A stretch of 64,000 bases of DNA, taken from contig CAVVFX010000006.1 of NCBI GenBank assembly GCA_963747535.1, positions 248,001 through 312,000 of the forward strand, in the 5' to 3' direction. This document shows positions 1 to 8,333 of the stretch, piece after piece. Position 1 is the first letter of the stretch. Every line of letters starts with the position of its first letter. The position numbers and the translations under genes were made by a program. Source of the stretch: CAVVFX01 sp963747535. GTDB taxonomy: Bacteria; Acidobacteriota; Terriglobia; Bryobacterales; Bryobacteraceae. Below the pieces are notes generated by a model that saw only the letters and a list, made by a program, of their open reading frames with translations, did not search any database and was not told the origin of the DNA.

Positions 1-274
1 TGGCGGCTTCGAGAGAGCGGGCCGCACGTTCGACATCACCGGTGGCGCAACGGGCCAGGGCTGCCACCTGTATCCACGGAAAAGCGCGGCTGACGGCATC
101 CACGGCTTCGAAGTCGCCGTCGGAAGCGATCGGAAAGCCGGCTTCCATGATGTCCACTCCGAGCAGCGCCAGCTTTTCAGCCATGCGGAGCTTCTCGGGA
201 ACCGTCATGCTACAGCCGGGGGATTGCTCACCGTCACGCAACGTGGTGTCGAAAATCCATACGCGATTTTTCAT
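1..274 (-). CDS. leuA: 2-isopropylmalate synthase, N-terminal part (cut by window edge)
   Basis: The minus strand reads from an ATG at 274 to the window edge without a stop, giving 91 residues. The start is MKNRVWIFDTTLRDGEQSPG; the DTTLRDGEQSPG signature at residues 9-20 carries the metal-binding Asp and catalytic Arg of the LeuA/homocitrate/citramalate synthase family. The next block (MEAGFPIASDGDFEAV) fits 2-isopropylmalate synthase best. The enzyme condenses 2-oxoisovalerate with acetyl-CoA at the entry to leucine synthesis. AGGAGG and GAAAGG stretches lie upstream of the ATG. It is divergent from a LysR regulator about 100 bp away, which may control it. A homocitrate or citramalate synthase cannot be excluded from the N-terminus alone. 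Confidence 0.88.
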   Translation of the reverse strand, partial: MKNRVWIFDTTLRDGEQSPGCSMTVPEKLRMAEKLALLGVDIMEAGFPIASDGDFEAVDAVSRAFPWIQVAALARCATGDVERAARSLEAA

Positions 275-342
275 GTTTGAGCCTTTCGTCAGCCTCCTGC
301 CAATCCATTATGCGGTCGCGGTATTGATTAGGCAAATTTATT

Positions 343-362
343 CTTATAGTATATTCGATAAG
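343..362. promoter_or_regulatory. Operator-like inverted repeat between leuA and lysR
   Basis: In the AT-rich 99-bp gap between the two divergent starts there is CTTAT-N10-ATAAG; the two 10-nt half-sites match as an inverted repeat at 8 of 10 positions. LysR-type regulators usually bind a dyad of this size in the shared intergenic region, controlling themselves and the divergent gene. The repeat ends 12 bp before the GTG of the regulator, consistent with autorepression. Assignment to this regulator is inference. Confidence 0.5.
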
Positions 363-373
363 GGAAGTTAATA

Positions 374-1243
374 GTGGAACTCTACCCGCTTCGCGTATTC
401 CTGACGGTTGCCTCAGAGAAGAGCTTCTCGCGAGCGGCGGAAAAACTGCACCGCACGCAGCCGGCGATATCGCTGGCGCTGCAGCGTCTTGAAGTGGAAC
501 TGGGCGAACGGCTCATCGACCGGTCCGCCAAAGACCTGGTGCTGACCGATGCGGGCCGTACCGTCATCGAATTCGCGCGCCGCTTCGATAATCTTTCCGG
601 CGAGCTGCATCTCGCGCTCGCCGAGTTGCGCGATAACTCGGCCGGACGGCTTTCCATCGGCGCCAACGAATCCACCACCCTCTACCTGCTCCGCTACATC
701 GAACGGTACCGTAAGCTCTTTCCAAGAGTAAAAGTCGAAGTGCGGCGCAGCCTTTCGAGCCGCATTCCGAGCGAAATCGTCGACGGCAACCTGGAACTCG
801 GTGTCATCAGCTACGATCCGCACGACGACCGGCTGGTCGCCAAGGTGATCTTCACCGACGCGCTGGCGTTCGTGGTATCGCCGAGGCACGCGCTGGCCCA
901 GAAGAAGCAGATCTCCCTGCGGGAGCTCGGGGGCGAAACTTTCATCGCGCACAATGTTATTTCGCCGTACCGGGAGGCGGTGATCCACCAGTTCCAGAGG
1001 CAAGGGGTACCGTTGAACATGCCGATCGAAATGCCCACGGTCGAGACGATCCGCCGGTTAGTGCAGGCTGATCTGGGCGTGGCGTTTCTGCCGATGATGT
1101 GCGTGCAGCAGGATCTGGAAGCGGGAACATTGGTAACAGTCAAAGTCAAAGAGATGCAGATGGAGCGGAAAATTTACTTACTGCGTCCGTCGCGCAGAGG
1201 GCTGAGTTATGCGGCCGGCGCATTTCTGGAGTTGCTGGGGTGA
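374..1243 (+). CDS. LysR-family transcriptional regulator
   Basis: This 289-residue protein has the usual LysR layout: an N-terminal winged helix-turn-helix (about residues 1-60, with FSRAAEKLHRTQPAISLALQRL) and a two-lobed effector-binding domain (about 90-285). The start is a GTG at 374; no in-frame ATG precedes the HTH. It is transcribed divergently from leuA across a short gap holding an operator-like dyad, so leucine or branched-chain amino-acid control is the simplest guess. The effector cannot be read from the sequence. The length is normal for the family. Confidence 0.9.
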   Translation: MELYPLRVFLTVASEKSFSRAAEKLHRTQPAISLALQRLEVELGERLIDRSAKDLVLTDAGRTVIEFARRFDNLSGELHLALAELRDNSAGRLSIGANESTTLYLLRYIERYRKLFPRVKVEVRRSLSSRIPSEIVDGNLELGVISYDPHDDRLVAKVIFTDALAFVVSPRHALAQKKQISLRELGGETFIAHNVISPYREAVIHQFQRQGVPLNMPIEMPTVETIRRLVQADLGVAFLPMMCVQQDLEAGTLVTVKVKEMQMERKIYLLRPSRRGLSYAAGAFLELLG

Positions 1244-1325
1244 AGCCGGAGTCTGGCAGGCAAAAGGCCGCTAAAAGGCGGCTGCAGCCAAGATTGGCTG
1301 CCCCACTATCACGGGCATTCTCAGC

Positions 1326-1961
1326 TTAGCGACCTAAGATGTCTTTTTGGAAGGCGGCCCAGCCCGGCATGCTGCTCAAGCTGTCGCGCGAAGCAGCTTT
1401 TTTGGCCTTGGCGAGAGTGTCGTCGTTACGGATCGCAGCGTCTACTTGCGCGACTGAAAAAACGAAGCCAAGGTCCTCCAGGTTGGTGGTGCAGCCGTTG
1501 GTTTGATCGGCGCGCCGTACACTCATGGCCTCCCTCATTTCGGACTGTTCCCGTTGCAGCCGGAGGTCGATCATAACCCGGGCTTCGTTGAGGGTGACGG
1601 AGTATTGTTTCTTCAGGCGGGCCTCGTGTTTGCTCATGATGTCGATGGCCTTGAAGTCCACGACGTCGGCCGAGAGGATGGCGGCTTCGATGCGCCCGCA
1701 ACGGCTGAGCCGCCATTGGGTGTCGCAGAGAAGCTGGACGAGTTCCTGCTCCGGGGTGCAGGCGGGTGCAAACTTTTCGAACATGCCTTCGCACATCTTG
1801 CGATAGGCGGCTTCGTCCTCTCCGGGGAGCAGGACGGTTTGGGCGGTGAGGCCGTGTTTCAGGGCGTTTTGAGAAGAAACCGCTTTACCGGTTTCGGTAC
1901 GGGGTCCGGTGCTGTGCTGGGCGTTGGCCAAGTTCGCTGTGGCTTGAGCTGGTGTGGACAT
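1326..1961 (-). CDS. Conserved hypothetical protein with STGPRT/GK N-terminal signature
   Basis: The 211-residue product begins MSTPAQATANLANAQHSTGP and continues RTETGKAVSSQNALKHGLTA. This N(A)xxSTGPxTxxGKxxSSxNAxKHGL pattern recurs in a family of unknown function that is abundant and multi-copy in acidobacteria. The middle (about 45-150) is predicted helical, with QELVQLLCDTQWRLSR and a run of charged heptads; no signal peptide or membrane segment is seen. The stop lies just beyond repeat-like sequence at 1250-1325. Function is unknown. The gene is convergent with lysR and has no obvious operon partner. Confidence 0.75.
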   Translation of the reverse strand: MSTPAQATANLANAQHSTGPRTETGKAVSSQNALKHGLTAQTVLLPGEDEAAYRKMCEGMFEKFAPACTPEQELVQLLCDTQWRLSRCGRIEAAILSADVVDFKAIDIMSKHEARLKKQYSVTLNEARVMIDLRLQREQSEMREAMSVRRADQTNGCTTNLEDLGFVFSVAQVDAAIRNDDTLAKAKKAASRDSLSSMPGWAAFQKDILGR

Positions 1962-2280
1962 GAGATGTTCCTTGAGTTGAATGTGGACGTGCGAATCACG
2001 TTCTGATTCAAGTAAAGCTGAGGGGTAGAGTGGAGTTAACGTTGACTGTTTGGAAGTTGTTGAAAGGGATGGGGAGATTCACTGTAAGGTGAAGTGATGG
2101 GTGCTCTTCTCTGCGACTCGGCGCCGCCGCGGTGAAGTTCTGCGCTCGAACTGTCACATCGGCGAGACCTCCGGAAGGCAGTCTGGTGGGGCACGGCGCT
2201 CCAAGATGACCGCCGAGGCGCTGAGCCGCAGAGGAGAGCGCAGAGAAGATCCAAGTATGTTGCGGGGATCCGTTTCTAGT
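1962..2280. other. Intergenic stretch without a supported gene
   Basis: The 319 bp between the STGPRT-family gene and the transglutaminase-like gene carry no frame with recognisable protein. Near 2220-2255 there is a GCTGAGCCGCAGAGGAGAGCGCAGAGAAG-like stretch (key words CGCAGAG/GCGCAGAG), which resembles a dispersed non-coding word also seen near 8550-8590. The promoter of the upstream minus-strand gene should lie at 1962-2040. Confidence 0.4.
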
Positions 2281-3144
2281 CTATCGGATGGCGCCCGCGG
2301 CACTCCCGTAGATGGGCTCGACATTCTGCCCGTCTTCGGTCACCTCTTCAGTAATCACGGAAAATTTGTTCAGCGTCGAGGATCCAAAAGATGTCGTAAT
2401 GGCAACGTCTGCCGCATCCCTTCCGATCGCCATCAGCACCCGGCCGATCCGCGGACAATTGTGGCGGGCGTCGAACGTCCACCAGCGCCCTCCGAGATAC
2501 ACCTCGAACCAAGCGCTGAAATCCATCGGGCAGGGAGCCGGAGGGACACCGATGTCGCCCAGGTATCCGGTTGCGTAGCGCGCCGGAATGTTCATGCACC
2601 GGCAAAGAGTGATCGCCAAGTGCTGAAAATCGCGGCATACGCCGTTGCGTTCGACGGAGACGTCCAGCGCGGTTTTGTTTGGCCGGGCAAAGTGATAGCC
2701 AAACGTCACCTGACTGTGTACCCAGTCGCAAATCGCCTGGACAGTAGCCCATCCCGGCCGGAGATGTCCGAACATCTGCCAAGCCATCTCCCCGAGCCGG
2801 CTGTCCACCTCGCAGTAGCGGCTCGCCAGCAGGAAAACCAGCGTTTCGTGCGGAAGTTCCTCCACCGGAACCCTGCGCGCATTCCAGTCGATCGGATCAG
2901 GTAGACCCGAGTCGCGGATCAGCGTGGAATTCGACAACCGGAGAGTGCCTTGCGGCGCGAACATCCGGGTGCACAGGTTGCCGAAGCTATCGGAATATTC
3001 TTCCACCCGAATCGAAGGGGACACCCTGACCCGATCGGGTTCCAGGAGATCTACAACCCTCGACGGGTGGACATTCAAAACCCCGACAATGGTGTGGGGT
3101 TGAGCGTTTTCAAGTACGATATCGTAGCCTAATCGGATCAGCAT
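2281..3144 (-). CDS. Transglutaminase-like cysteine protease-fold protein (copy 1)
   Basis: This 287-residue protein has a beta-rich N-terminal part (about 1-130) and a transglutaminase-like core (about 140-260). The core holds the nucleophile Cys in NGVCRDFQHLA and the Asp strand in WWTFDARHN. The catalytic His normally preceding AWFEVY is replaced: the sequence is MDFSAWFEVYLGG, with Ser at that place. It is clearly paralogous to the protein at 15887-16714 (shared LGYDI/LGYEL start, ALIRDTGLPD-like block, RVLMAIGRDAADVAI tail). Proteins of this group are predicted cytoplasmic hydrolases or peptide-modifying enzymes. Substrate unknown. It stands alone and is divergent from a secreted protein gene. 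Confidence 0.82.
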   Translation of the reverse strand: MLIRLGYDIVLENAQPHTIVGVLNVHPSRVVDLLEPDRVRVSPSIRVEEYSDSFGNLCTRMFAPQGTLRLSNSTLIRDSGLPDPIDWNARRVPVEELPHETLVFLLASRYCEVDSRLGEMAWQMFGHLRPGWATVQAICDWVHSQVTFGYHFARPNKTALDVSVERNGVCRDFQHLAITLCRCMNIPARYATGYLGDIGVPPAPCPMDFSAWFEVYLGGRWWTFDARHNCPRIGRVLMAIGRDAADVAITTSFGSSTLNKFSVITEEVTEDGQNVEPIYGSAAGAIR

Positions 3145-3259
3145 AAGTGGGTTGGAAGATGGATTGCGTTGTAGAAATTACTCGTGCGGCCTAGCGCAAC
3201 CTGGTTGAATGCACGCGTCAGGCCACTCGAAAGAGCCTAGCGGCCGAGTTACACTTGTG

Positions 3260-3718
3260 ATGCGAAATCTCAACAGTATGCACTATTTTATCCTGGCGGT
3301 TAGTGCGCTAGCCCCGCTGGCAACAGCGCTGACGGCAGCCGATTCGGCGGTGATCATCGACTCCGGTTCTACCAATACGCCCGGGTTTCGAATCGAGGTC
3401 AGTACGTCGGGTGAGGCGGTTTATATTCCAAAACCGCGGCGCGCGGGCCAGCTATCGGAAGCTCAGGCCAAGCCCAAGAACCGGAAACTTCCAGCCGCCA
3501 TGGTCAAACCGTTCTTCGCGGCTCTCGATGCCGCAAAGCCGCTTTCTTCGCTACCCGGCGGAGGGTGTTTTAAGAGCGCTTCCTTCGGCACGACGCGAGT
3601 CATCGAGTACCACGGCCAAACGACTCCGGACTTGAGTTGCGGAGATCGCGGTGATCTCAAGCGAAAGGCTCTGATTCAGTCGATGGCCGAGATCGTTAAG
3701 TTCTGCAGTAGTGACTAG
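3260..3718 (+). CDS. Small secreted protein of unknown function
   Basis: An open frame runs from ATG 3260 (MRNLNSMHYFILAV); a second ATG at 3278 (MHYFILAVSALAPLATALTA) is an equally good start. Either gives a classical signal peptide with probable cleavage after TALTA. The mature part is about 125 residues, with a basic stretch (PKPRRAGQL), two Cys (GGGCFKSAS and DLSCGDRG) that could form a disulfide, and a third Cys near the end. I do not recognise the family. The downstream region enters the hairpin repeat at 3796. A periplasmic or extracellular location is inferred from the signal peptide only. Confidence 0.6.
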   Translation: MRNLNSMHYFILAVSALAPLATALTAADSAVIIDSGSTNTPGFRIEVSTSGEAVYIPKPRRAGQLSEAQAKPKNRKLPAAMVKPFFAALDAAKPLSSLPGGGCFKSASFGTTRVIEYHGQTTPDLSCGDRGDLKRKALIQSMAEIVKFCSSD

Positions 3719-3795
3719 TAGCGAAAGGCAAAAAAAACCGGGAAGCAGGGATGAACGCGGATAAACGCGGATAAAAGAAGCTATGAGGAAAGGGC

Positions 3796-3845
3796 TGCTG
3801 CGCAGCCTGGACAGACCACAAAAGACGATGGTCTGTCCTACGGGT
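3796..3845. repeat. Hairpin repeat family A, copy A1
   Basis: GCTGCTGCGCAGCC is followed by a hairpin with stem GACAGACCA/TGGTCTGTC around the loop CAAAAGACGA, then TACGG. It lies between two convergent genes, 3' of both. Compared with the commonest version the stem has T instead of C on one side and A instead of G on the other, so pairing is kept. Confidence 0.8.
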
Positions 3846-3881
3846 GGCTATGTCTGTTCTGCGGGTGGTTGCGACTATAGA

Positions 3882-4337
3882 TTAAGTGGCGAGTTCCACG
3901 GCCCAGATGCCCTCGAAGTCGACGAAGTAAGCCTGTACCTCTATGCCTGGTATGGCTTGACGCAGATGCTCCGCGGCGCGCTGCAATTCTTCCTGGTGGT
4001 GTTCGGCTTCCAGGCGGGCGTCCCCGCCGAAACCGCCAGCCAGCCCTCCGTAGGCGCCGCAATCGGAATGCAACATCAGGATCGCGAGCCTGGTTCCATG
4101 CAACCGCATGGACTTGAGAATCTGGTCTACCACAAACTCACGGTCGGTCGGGTGCTCCGGCGATGCCAGACATTTGGCGCCGCCGGCAATTTTGATGGGA
4201 TCGGAGTTCGCGACGCCCAGTCGCTTGAGAAACTTGGTGAACCCCAACTGGAAGCGATTGTCGAAGCACCAGACGACCGCCGCGTCACAATGATATTTTT
4301 CGCGCGGCGCATCGAAGTGGAAGACCTTCTTCATCAT
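3882..4337 (-). CDS. Minimal beta-carbonic-anhydrase-like protein
   Basis: This 151-residue protein shows the beta-class carbonic anhydrase metal site: C24-x-D26-x-R28 (CFDNR) and H90-x-x-C93 (HSDC), followed by the small-residue stretch GAYGG. The three zinc ligands (Cys, His, Cys) and the Asp-Arg dyad are therefore all present. At 151 residues it is shorter than typical beta-CAs (about 200) and lacks much of the C-terminal helical region, so either it is a compact CA-like hydratase or a related zinc protein of another function. Cytoplasmic; no signal peptide. Convergent with the preceding secreted protein gene, no operon partner. Confidence 0.7.
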   Translation of the reverse strand: MMKKVFHFDAPREKYHCDAAVVWCFDNRFQLGFTKFLKRLGVANSDPIKIAGGAKCLASPEHPTDREFVVDQILKSMRLHGTRLAILMLHSDCGAYGGLAGGFGGDARLEAEHHQEELQRAAEHLRQAIPGIEVQAYFVDFEGIWAVELAT

Positions 4338-4377
4338 GTTTTCAATCTACTAACTGGGTTGCCCTTCCGCCTGGCGG

Positions 4378-4418
4378 GCGACCTGGGGGTCGCTTGCGGA
4401 CGAGGGCGTCCGCCCCAC
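4378..4418. repeat. Double-hairpin repeat family C, copy 1
   Basis: Two adjacent hairpins occur: GCGACC/GGTCGC and GCGGACG/CGTCCGC, ending in CCCCAC. A nearly identical unit lies at 26095-26136 inside the EamA transporter gene. Here it lies in the non-coding gap upstream of two genes. Confidence 0.75.
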
Positions 4419-4528
4419 AGATGTGGCGGGAGTGAGTCGAGGCGTGTCCCAGCGACTCAGCACGCGTTCCTCCAAATTAAATAAGTCCATTGTTATCAGT
4501 GACTCTTATTGGCAGGATACCTGCAAAC

Positions 4529-5086
4529 ATGAGGACAGTGTTTCGTTTTCTCCTAGTCACGATGTGTCTGATCCCCGGAGCCGCGCCACTCTCCGGGGTT
4601 ACGATGCAGCAACTGTCCATGGATGATCTGGCGGTACGGTCCACCGCCATCATCCGCGGACAGGTACTGAACTCCTATACAGCGGTACTCGGGCCAACGG
4701 TCTATACTCATTACCGCATCACCGTTACGGAGTCGTGGAAGGGCGCGTCTGGTGTAACGGTGGACATCGCGTTACCCGGTGGGATCGCCGGCACAATCCG
4801 TCAGACCTATCCGGGAGTTCCCCAACTGAGCACCGGAGTCGACTACGTTCTCTATTTGTGGACTTCCCCGACGTCCGGCCTGACGTTGCCGACCGGATTT
4901 AGCCAGGGCATTTTTACGGTTACCGGAAGCACAGCTTCCGCCCTGATCACTTCGCGCTCCGCATCGAGTGAGTTGATGCTCGATGCAAAGGGCCATCCCG
5001 TGCCAGACCGCGGGGTTTCCATGCGTTTCGCGGACATGAAGAGCCAGGTGGCTGCGGCGATTGCTGGACAGGCCGGCGTGAAATGA
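4529..5086 (+). CDS. Secreted protein, partner of the matrixin protease
   Basis: From ATG 4529 the product starts MRTVFRFLLVTMCLIPGAAP, a good signal peptide; an upstream ATG at 4490 would add an unlikely extension. The mature part is beta-rich: a segment IIRGQVLNSYTAVLG, then YRITVTESWKG, then VDIALPGG and VDYVLYLWTSP. This pattern of a 'rate of transport/secretion-type' beta protein of unknown function often precedes matrixin-type proteases in acidobacteria (from memory, not checked). The stop overlaps the start of the protease gene by ATGA, indicating translational coupling. A role as inhibitor, chaperone or substrate of the protease is speculative. Confidence 0.75.
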   Translation: MRTVFRFLLVTMCLIPGAAPLSGVTMQQLSMDDLAVRSTAIIRGQVLNSYTAVLGPTVYTHYRITVTESWKGASGVTVDIALPGGIAGTIRQTYPGVPQLSTGVDYVLYLWTSPTSGLTLPTGFSQGIFTVTGSTASALITSRSASSELMLDAKGHPVPDRGVSMRFADMKSQVAAAIAGQAGVK

Positions 5087-7578
5087 GACGCCGGCTGCAA
5101 ATCGCTCTCCTCGCAATTCTAGCGGCGGCCAATGCCAACGCGTACTATTTCTGGACCCACTACACGCTGCGCACGGCGCCTTATAATCCGGTTCCCGAAA
5201 AATTCGATCTGACGGTGCTGCCGAACCAGACGGCCACTTTCTATGTGACCGACACCGGACCGTCGCTTTATTCCGGTAATGACAGCTTTGCGGCGGTGAT
5301 CAGCCAGGTCCGGCAGGCGGCCCAGGCGTGGAATTCCGTGGCAACGTCGAGTTTGCGCGTGGCGTTTGGCGGCCTGTATACTGCCGGCACGCCCCAGAAT
5401 ACGCCCGGCGGGCAGGTGATCTTCGAGCAGCTACCGCCAGGAATCCTGGGCTACGGCGGAGTCAGTTCGGAGGCCAATATCGGGGCCAGCCCGAACAACA
5501 GTTTCTACCCGATCCTGACGTCGTTCATGTATCTCACTACGAATCTGACGCAATCCCCGGGTCCTTCGTACACCGATTTCTTTTTCCTGGACGTGGTTCA
5601 CGAAATGGGCCATGCGCTGGGACTGCAACACACGTTCACTTCGAGCGCCATGTCGCAGGCCACGACGCGCACCACTTCGCTGGTCCGGACCATTGATGCG
5701 GACGATGTCGCCGGCATTTCGGTGCTGTATCCGGCGGCGAATTTCGGCAGCCAGTTCGGCAGCATCAGCGGCCGCGTCCTGTTCAGCAACGGGCAGCCAG
5801 TGCATCTGGCGTCGGTGGTAGCGATCCGCAACGGCGCCTCGGCCGTCAGCGCGTTCACCAATCCTGACGGCACCTATCGAATCGACGGCGTGCCGCCCGG
5901 ATCTTATTTTGTGTACGCCCATCCGCTACCTCCGGACTCCAATGTCGTGTTTCCGCTCGATCCGAGCGGCAATCCGGTAGCCGCGAGCGGCCCGTTCGTC
6001 ACGAATTTTTATCCGGGCACGCCCAGTTTCAGTCCGAACCTGCCGGCAGTCCCGGTCAATATCGGGGTCATTACTCCCAACATCAATTTTTCGGTGTCGC
6101 CGATCGCTGCGGTGCCGCTGTACGATGTGCAGGTATACAGCTACATCAACGGTAACGCCATCACGCCCGCCTTCCTGAACGAGAACTCGCCCGTGGGCGC
6201 GACCAGCGCGCAGGGCGTGGGCCTGGGAAGCAACGGTGTCGCCGCTCCCGGTCTGGCCGCGCAGGTGCTCGGCGGGGCGGCTAACCTTTACGCCTCCGCC
6301 GGCTATGGAGACGGCCTTGGCGACACTTATTTCGCGATGTATTTTACCTATGGGCTGGGGGCGCCAACGGGACCGCAGCATCTGGTTTTCACGCTGCCGA
6401 ACTATACGTATGTAGCGAACAACGCCATTAATCTGACGCTTACCAATGCGCCCTCGATCAACAGTATTTTCTCCAATCCCGACGGCAGCATTTCGCTCAC
6501 CGGGACCGGTTTCACTCCGACCACCAGTTTCTTTCTGGATGGCTCTCCGATCACTTTGCGCAGCCTGGATTTTGTGAACGGCGTGGCCGTCGCCGTGCCT
6601 CCCCTCGGGGCCAGCGGCCAGCATGCGACTGCGATGGCGCTGAATAGCGACGGGCAGAACTCCTTTGCCGCGCAGCCGAATTCGCCGGCTACCTTCGCCT
6701 ACCCGGTCACGCCTCAGCCCGTGGTGTCGCTAAATCCTCCCAGTGTGCCGGCCGGCGTCGAAGCCATGATCGACATCACGGGGACCAACACGAATTTTGT
6801 GCAGGGCCAGACCGTGGTCGGCTTCGGCACGAGCGATGTGTTCGTCCGCCAGGTGTTCGTGCTGAGCCCAACGCACCTGCAAGCCGATGTCTACGTTCCG
6901 GCGGCAGCCGCGCAAACCTCCAGCGAGGTCAGCATCTTCACCGGATTTCAATCCGCCGTGCAACCCAACGCGTTCCAGGTGACGGCGCCCAATCCGCGGC
7001 TTCCGGTAGCTTCGCCGCTGCTGCAAAATTCCACTCCGGGCCAGGCCACGATTTACCCGGGAGCGAGTGTGAGCGTATCCGGAACGAATCTGCAACAGGG
7101 AGGTACGCCTCCGGTAGTTACCTTTAACGGCATCCAGGCGGTGGTCCTGTCGGCGTCCCCAACGCAGATCAGCCTGCAGATTCCGGCAGGGCTGCCAGCC
7201 GGGCCGGCAACCATGGTCGTATCGAACGGGGCGGCGACGAGCCTGCCCGTGGATGTGAATATCGCGGCTGCCCCGACCTCCATCACCGCGGAACTGAACA
7301 CGGCGGGCGTCGCGATCGATTCAGGACATCCGGCACACGCGGGAGACGTGGTCACCTTCCTGGTTTCCAACTTCGGCGACCCGGTCGCGGGAGTAGCGGC
7401 ATCGCGCGTGCAGCTATCGATCAACGGGGGTACCGCACCGGTCCTGATCGTCGCGCCGTACGTGACCAACCTGTTCCAGATCCAGACGATCATTCCGGGG
7501 ATCGCTCCGGGCAATCTACCGGTCACGATTTATCTGGACGGACGGGTTAGTGCGCAGGGGACGATTTTCGTTCAGTAG
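5083..7578 (+). CDS. Secreted matrixin-type metalloprotease with Ig-like repeats
   Basis: The 831-residue product has a signal peptide (MRRRLQIALLAILAAANANA). A metzincin catalytic domain follows (about 30-225), with the zinc motif HEMGHALGLQH at residues 173-183 and a Met-turn SAM around 188-190. Next come a carboxypeptidase-regulatory/SdrD-like beta domain (about 230-290, ISGRVLF...GTYRIDGVPPG) and several IPT/TIG-like Ig folds (about 440-740). The C-terminal region (about 745-831) resembles the adhesin-type tail common in Solibacter. It is probably exported and digests or binds extracellular polymers. All three zinc His and the general-base Glu are present. It is coupled to the upstream secreted protein by an ATGA overlap. 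The downstream gap holds a low-complexity CCGT repeat. Confidence 0.88.
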   Translation: MRRRLQIALLAILAAANANAYYFWTHYTLRTAPYNPVPEKFDLTVLPNQTATFYVTDTGPSLYSGNDSFAAVISQVRQAAQAWNSVATSSLRVAFGGLYTAGTPQNTPGGQVIFEQLPPGILGYGGVSSEANIGASPNNSFYPILTSFMYLTTNLTQSPGPSYTDFFFLDVVHEMGHALGLQHTFTSSAMSQATTRTTSLVRTIDADDVAGISVLYPAANFGSQFGSISGRVLFSNGQPVHLASVVAIRNGASAVSAFTNPDGTYRIDGVPPGSYFVYAHPLPPDSNVVFPLDPSGNPVAASGPFVTNFYPGTPSFSPNLPAVPVNIGVITPNINFSVSPIAAVPLYDVQVYSYINGNAITPAFLNENSPVGATSAQGVGLGSNGVAAPGLAAQVLGGAANLYASAGYGDGLGDTYFAMYFTYGLGAPTGPQHLVFTLPNYTYVANNAINLTLTNAPSINSIFSNPDGSISLTGTGFTPTTSFFLDGSPITLRSLDFVNGVAVAVPPLGASGQHATAMALNSDGQNSFAAQPNSPATFAYPVTPQPVVSLNPPSVPAGVEAMIDITGTNTNFVQGQTVVGFGTSDVFVRQVFVLSPTHLQADVYVPAAAAQTSSEVSIFTGFQSAVQPNAFQVTAPNPRLPVASPLLQNSTPGQATIYPGASVSVSGTNLQQGGTPPVVTFNGIQAVVLSASPTQISLQIPAGLPAGPATMVVSNGAATSLPVDVNIAAAPTSITAELNTAGVAIDSGHPAHAGDVVTFLVSNFGDPVAGVAASRVQLSINGGTAPVLIVAPYVTNLFQIQTIIPGIAPGNLPVTIYLDGRVSAQGTIFVQ

Positions 7579-7581
7579 TCT

Positions 7582-7656
7582 TCAGTTGTCCGTTATCCGT
7601 CGTCCGTTATCCGTTTTCCGTCGTCCGTTGTCCGTCGTCCGTTGTCCGTTTTCCGT
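7582..7656. repeat. Imperfect tandem CCGTT/GTCCG array
   Basis: Roughly 75 bp consist of variants of TCCGTCGTCCGTTGTCCGTT, with period about 7-10. It fills the gap between the protease stop and the nth start. The same word, inverted (CGGACAACGGACAACGG), occurs at about 50973-51000 between ftsQ and ftsA. It is not a CRISPR array because there are no spacers. Confidence 0.7.
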
Positions 7657-7667
7657 ATAATGGCCGT

Positions 7668-8333
7668 TTGAAGATTCCCCGACCTAAGACTGCTGCGGAA
7701 CGTAAGGCTCGTGTGGCAGAGATCCTGCGGCTACTCGACCGCATGTATCCGAACGCCACCTGCGCGCTCCATCACAATAATCCATTTGAGTTGCTGGTTG
7801 CCACCATCCTGTCGGCGCAATGCACCGACAAGCGGGTCAATGAAGTCACGCCGGGCCTGTTTAAAAAGTATCCGACGCCGCTCGACTTCGCCTCCGCACG
7901 CCAGGAGGTGATGGCCAACGAAATCCGCTCCACGGGCTTCTTCAATAACAAGGCCAAATCGGTGATCGGCGCCGCGAAAAAAATCGTAAACGACTTCGGT
8001 GGTAACGTGCCACGGACCATGGAAGAGATGCTCACCATTCCCGGAGCGGCGCGCAAGACTGCCAATGTGGTTCTGGGAACCGCTTACGGCATCGCCAGCG
8101 GGATTGTGGTGGACACGCATGTGCAACGCATCGCGGCACGGTTGGACCTGACGAAGAACTCCGATCCGGTAAAGATCGAACAGGACCTGATCAAGATCAT
8201 TCCGCGGGAACGGTGGATTCTCTTCTCTCACCAGGTCATCCTGCATGGCCGTGCCCTATGCCTCGCGCGCAGTCCGAAGTGCTCCCAGTGCGAATTGAAT
8301 TCACTCTGCTACGCCAAGGATAAGACGGTGTAG
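7668..8333 (+). CDS. nth: Endonuclease III (DNA glycosylase/AP lyase)
   Basis: This 221-residue protein has the full endonuclease III set. The helix-hairpin-helix reads LTIPGAARKTANVVLGTAYG, holding the catalytic Lys. The catalytic Asp is in VDTHVQRIAARL. The C-terminal [4Fe-4S] loop follows C-x6-C-x2-C-x5-C (CLARSPKCSQCELNSLC). It excises oxidised pyrimidines in base excision repair. The start is a TTG at 7668; an ATG at 7660 is out of frame and hits a stop at once. Monocistronic by appearance: tandem repeats lie upstream and non-coding sequence downstream. Confidence 0.95.
   Translation: MKIPRPKTAAERKARVAEILRLLDRMYPNATCALHHNNPFELLVATILSAQCTDKRVNEVTPGLFKKYPTPLDFASARQEVMANEIRSTGFFNNKAKSVIGAAKKIVNDFGGNVPRTMEEMLTIPGAARKTANVVLGTAYGIASGIVVDTHVQRIAARLDLTKNSDPVKIEQDLIKIIPRERWILFSHQVILHGRALCLARSPKCSQCELNSLCYAKDKTV

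Noticed and set aside
7582..7656. Short repeated words resembling a CRISPR array
   Set aside because: Period is 7-10 bp with no spacers; low-complexity repetition only.
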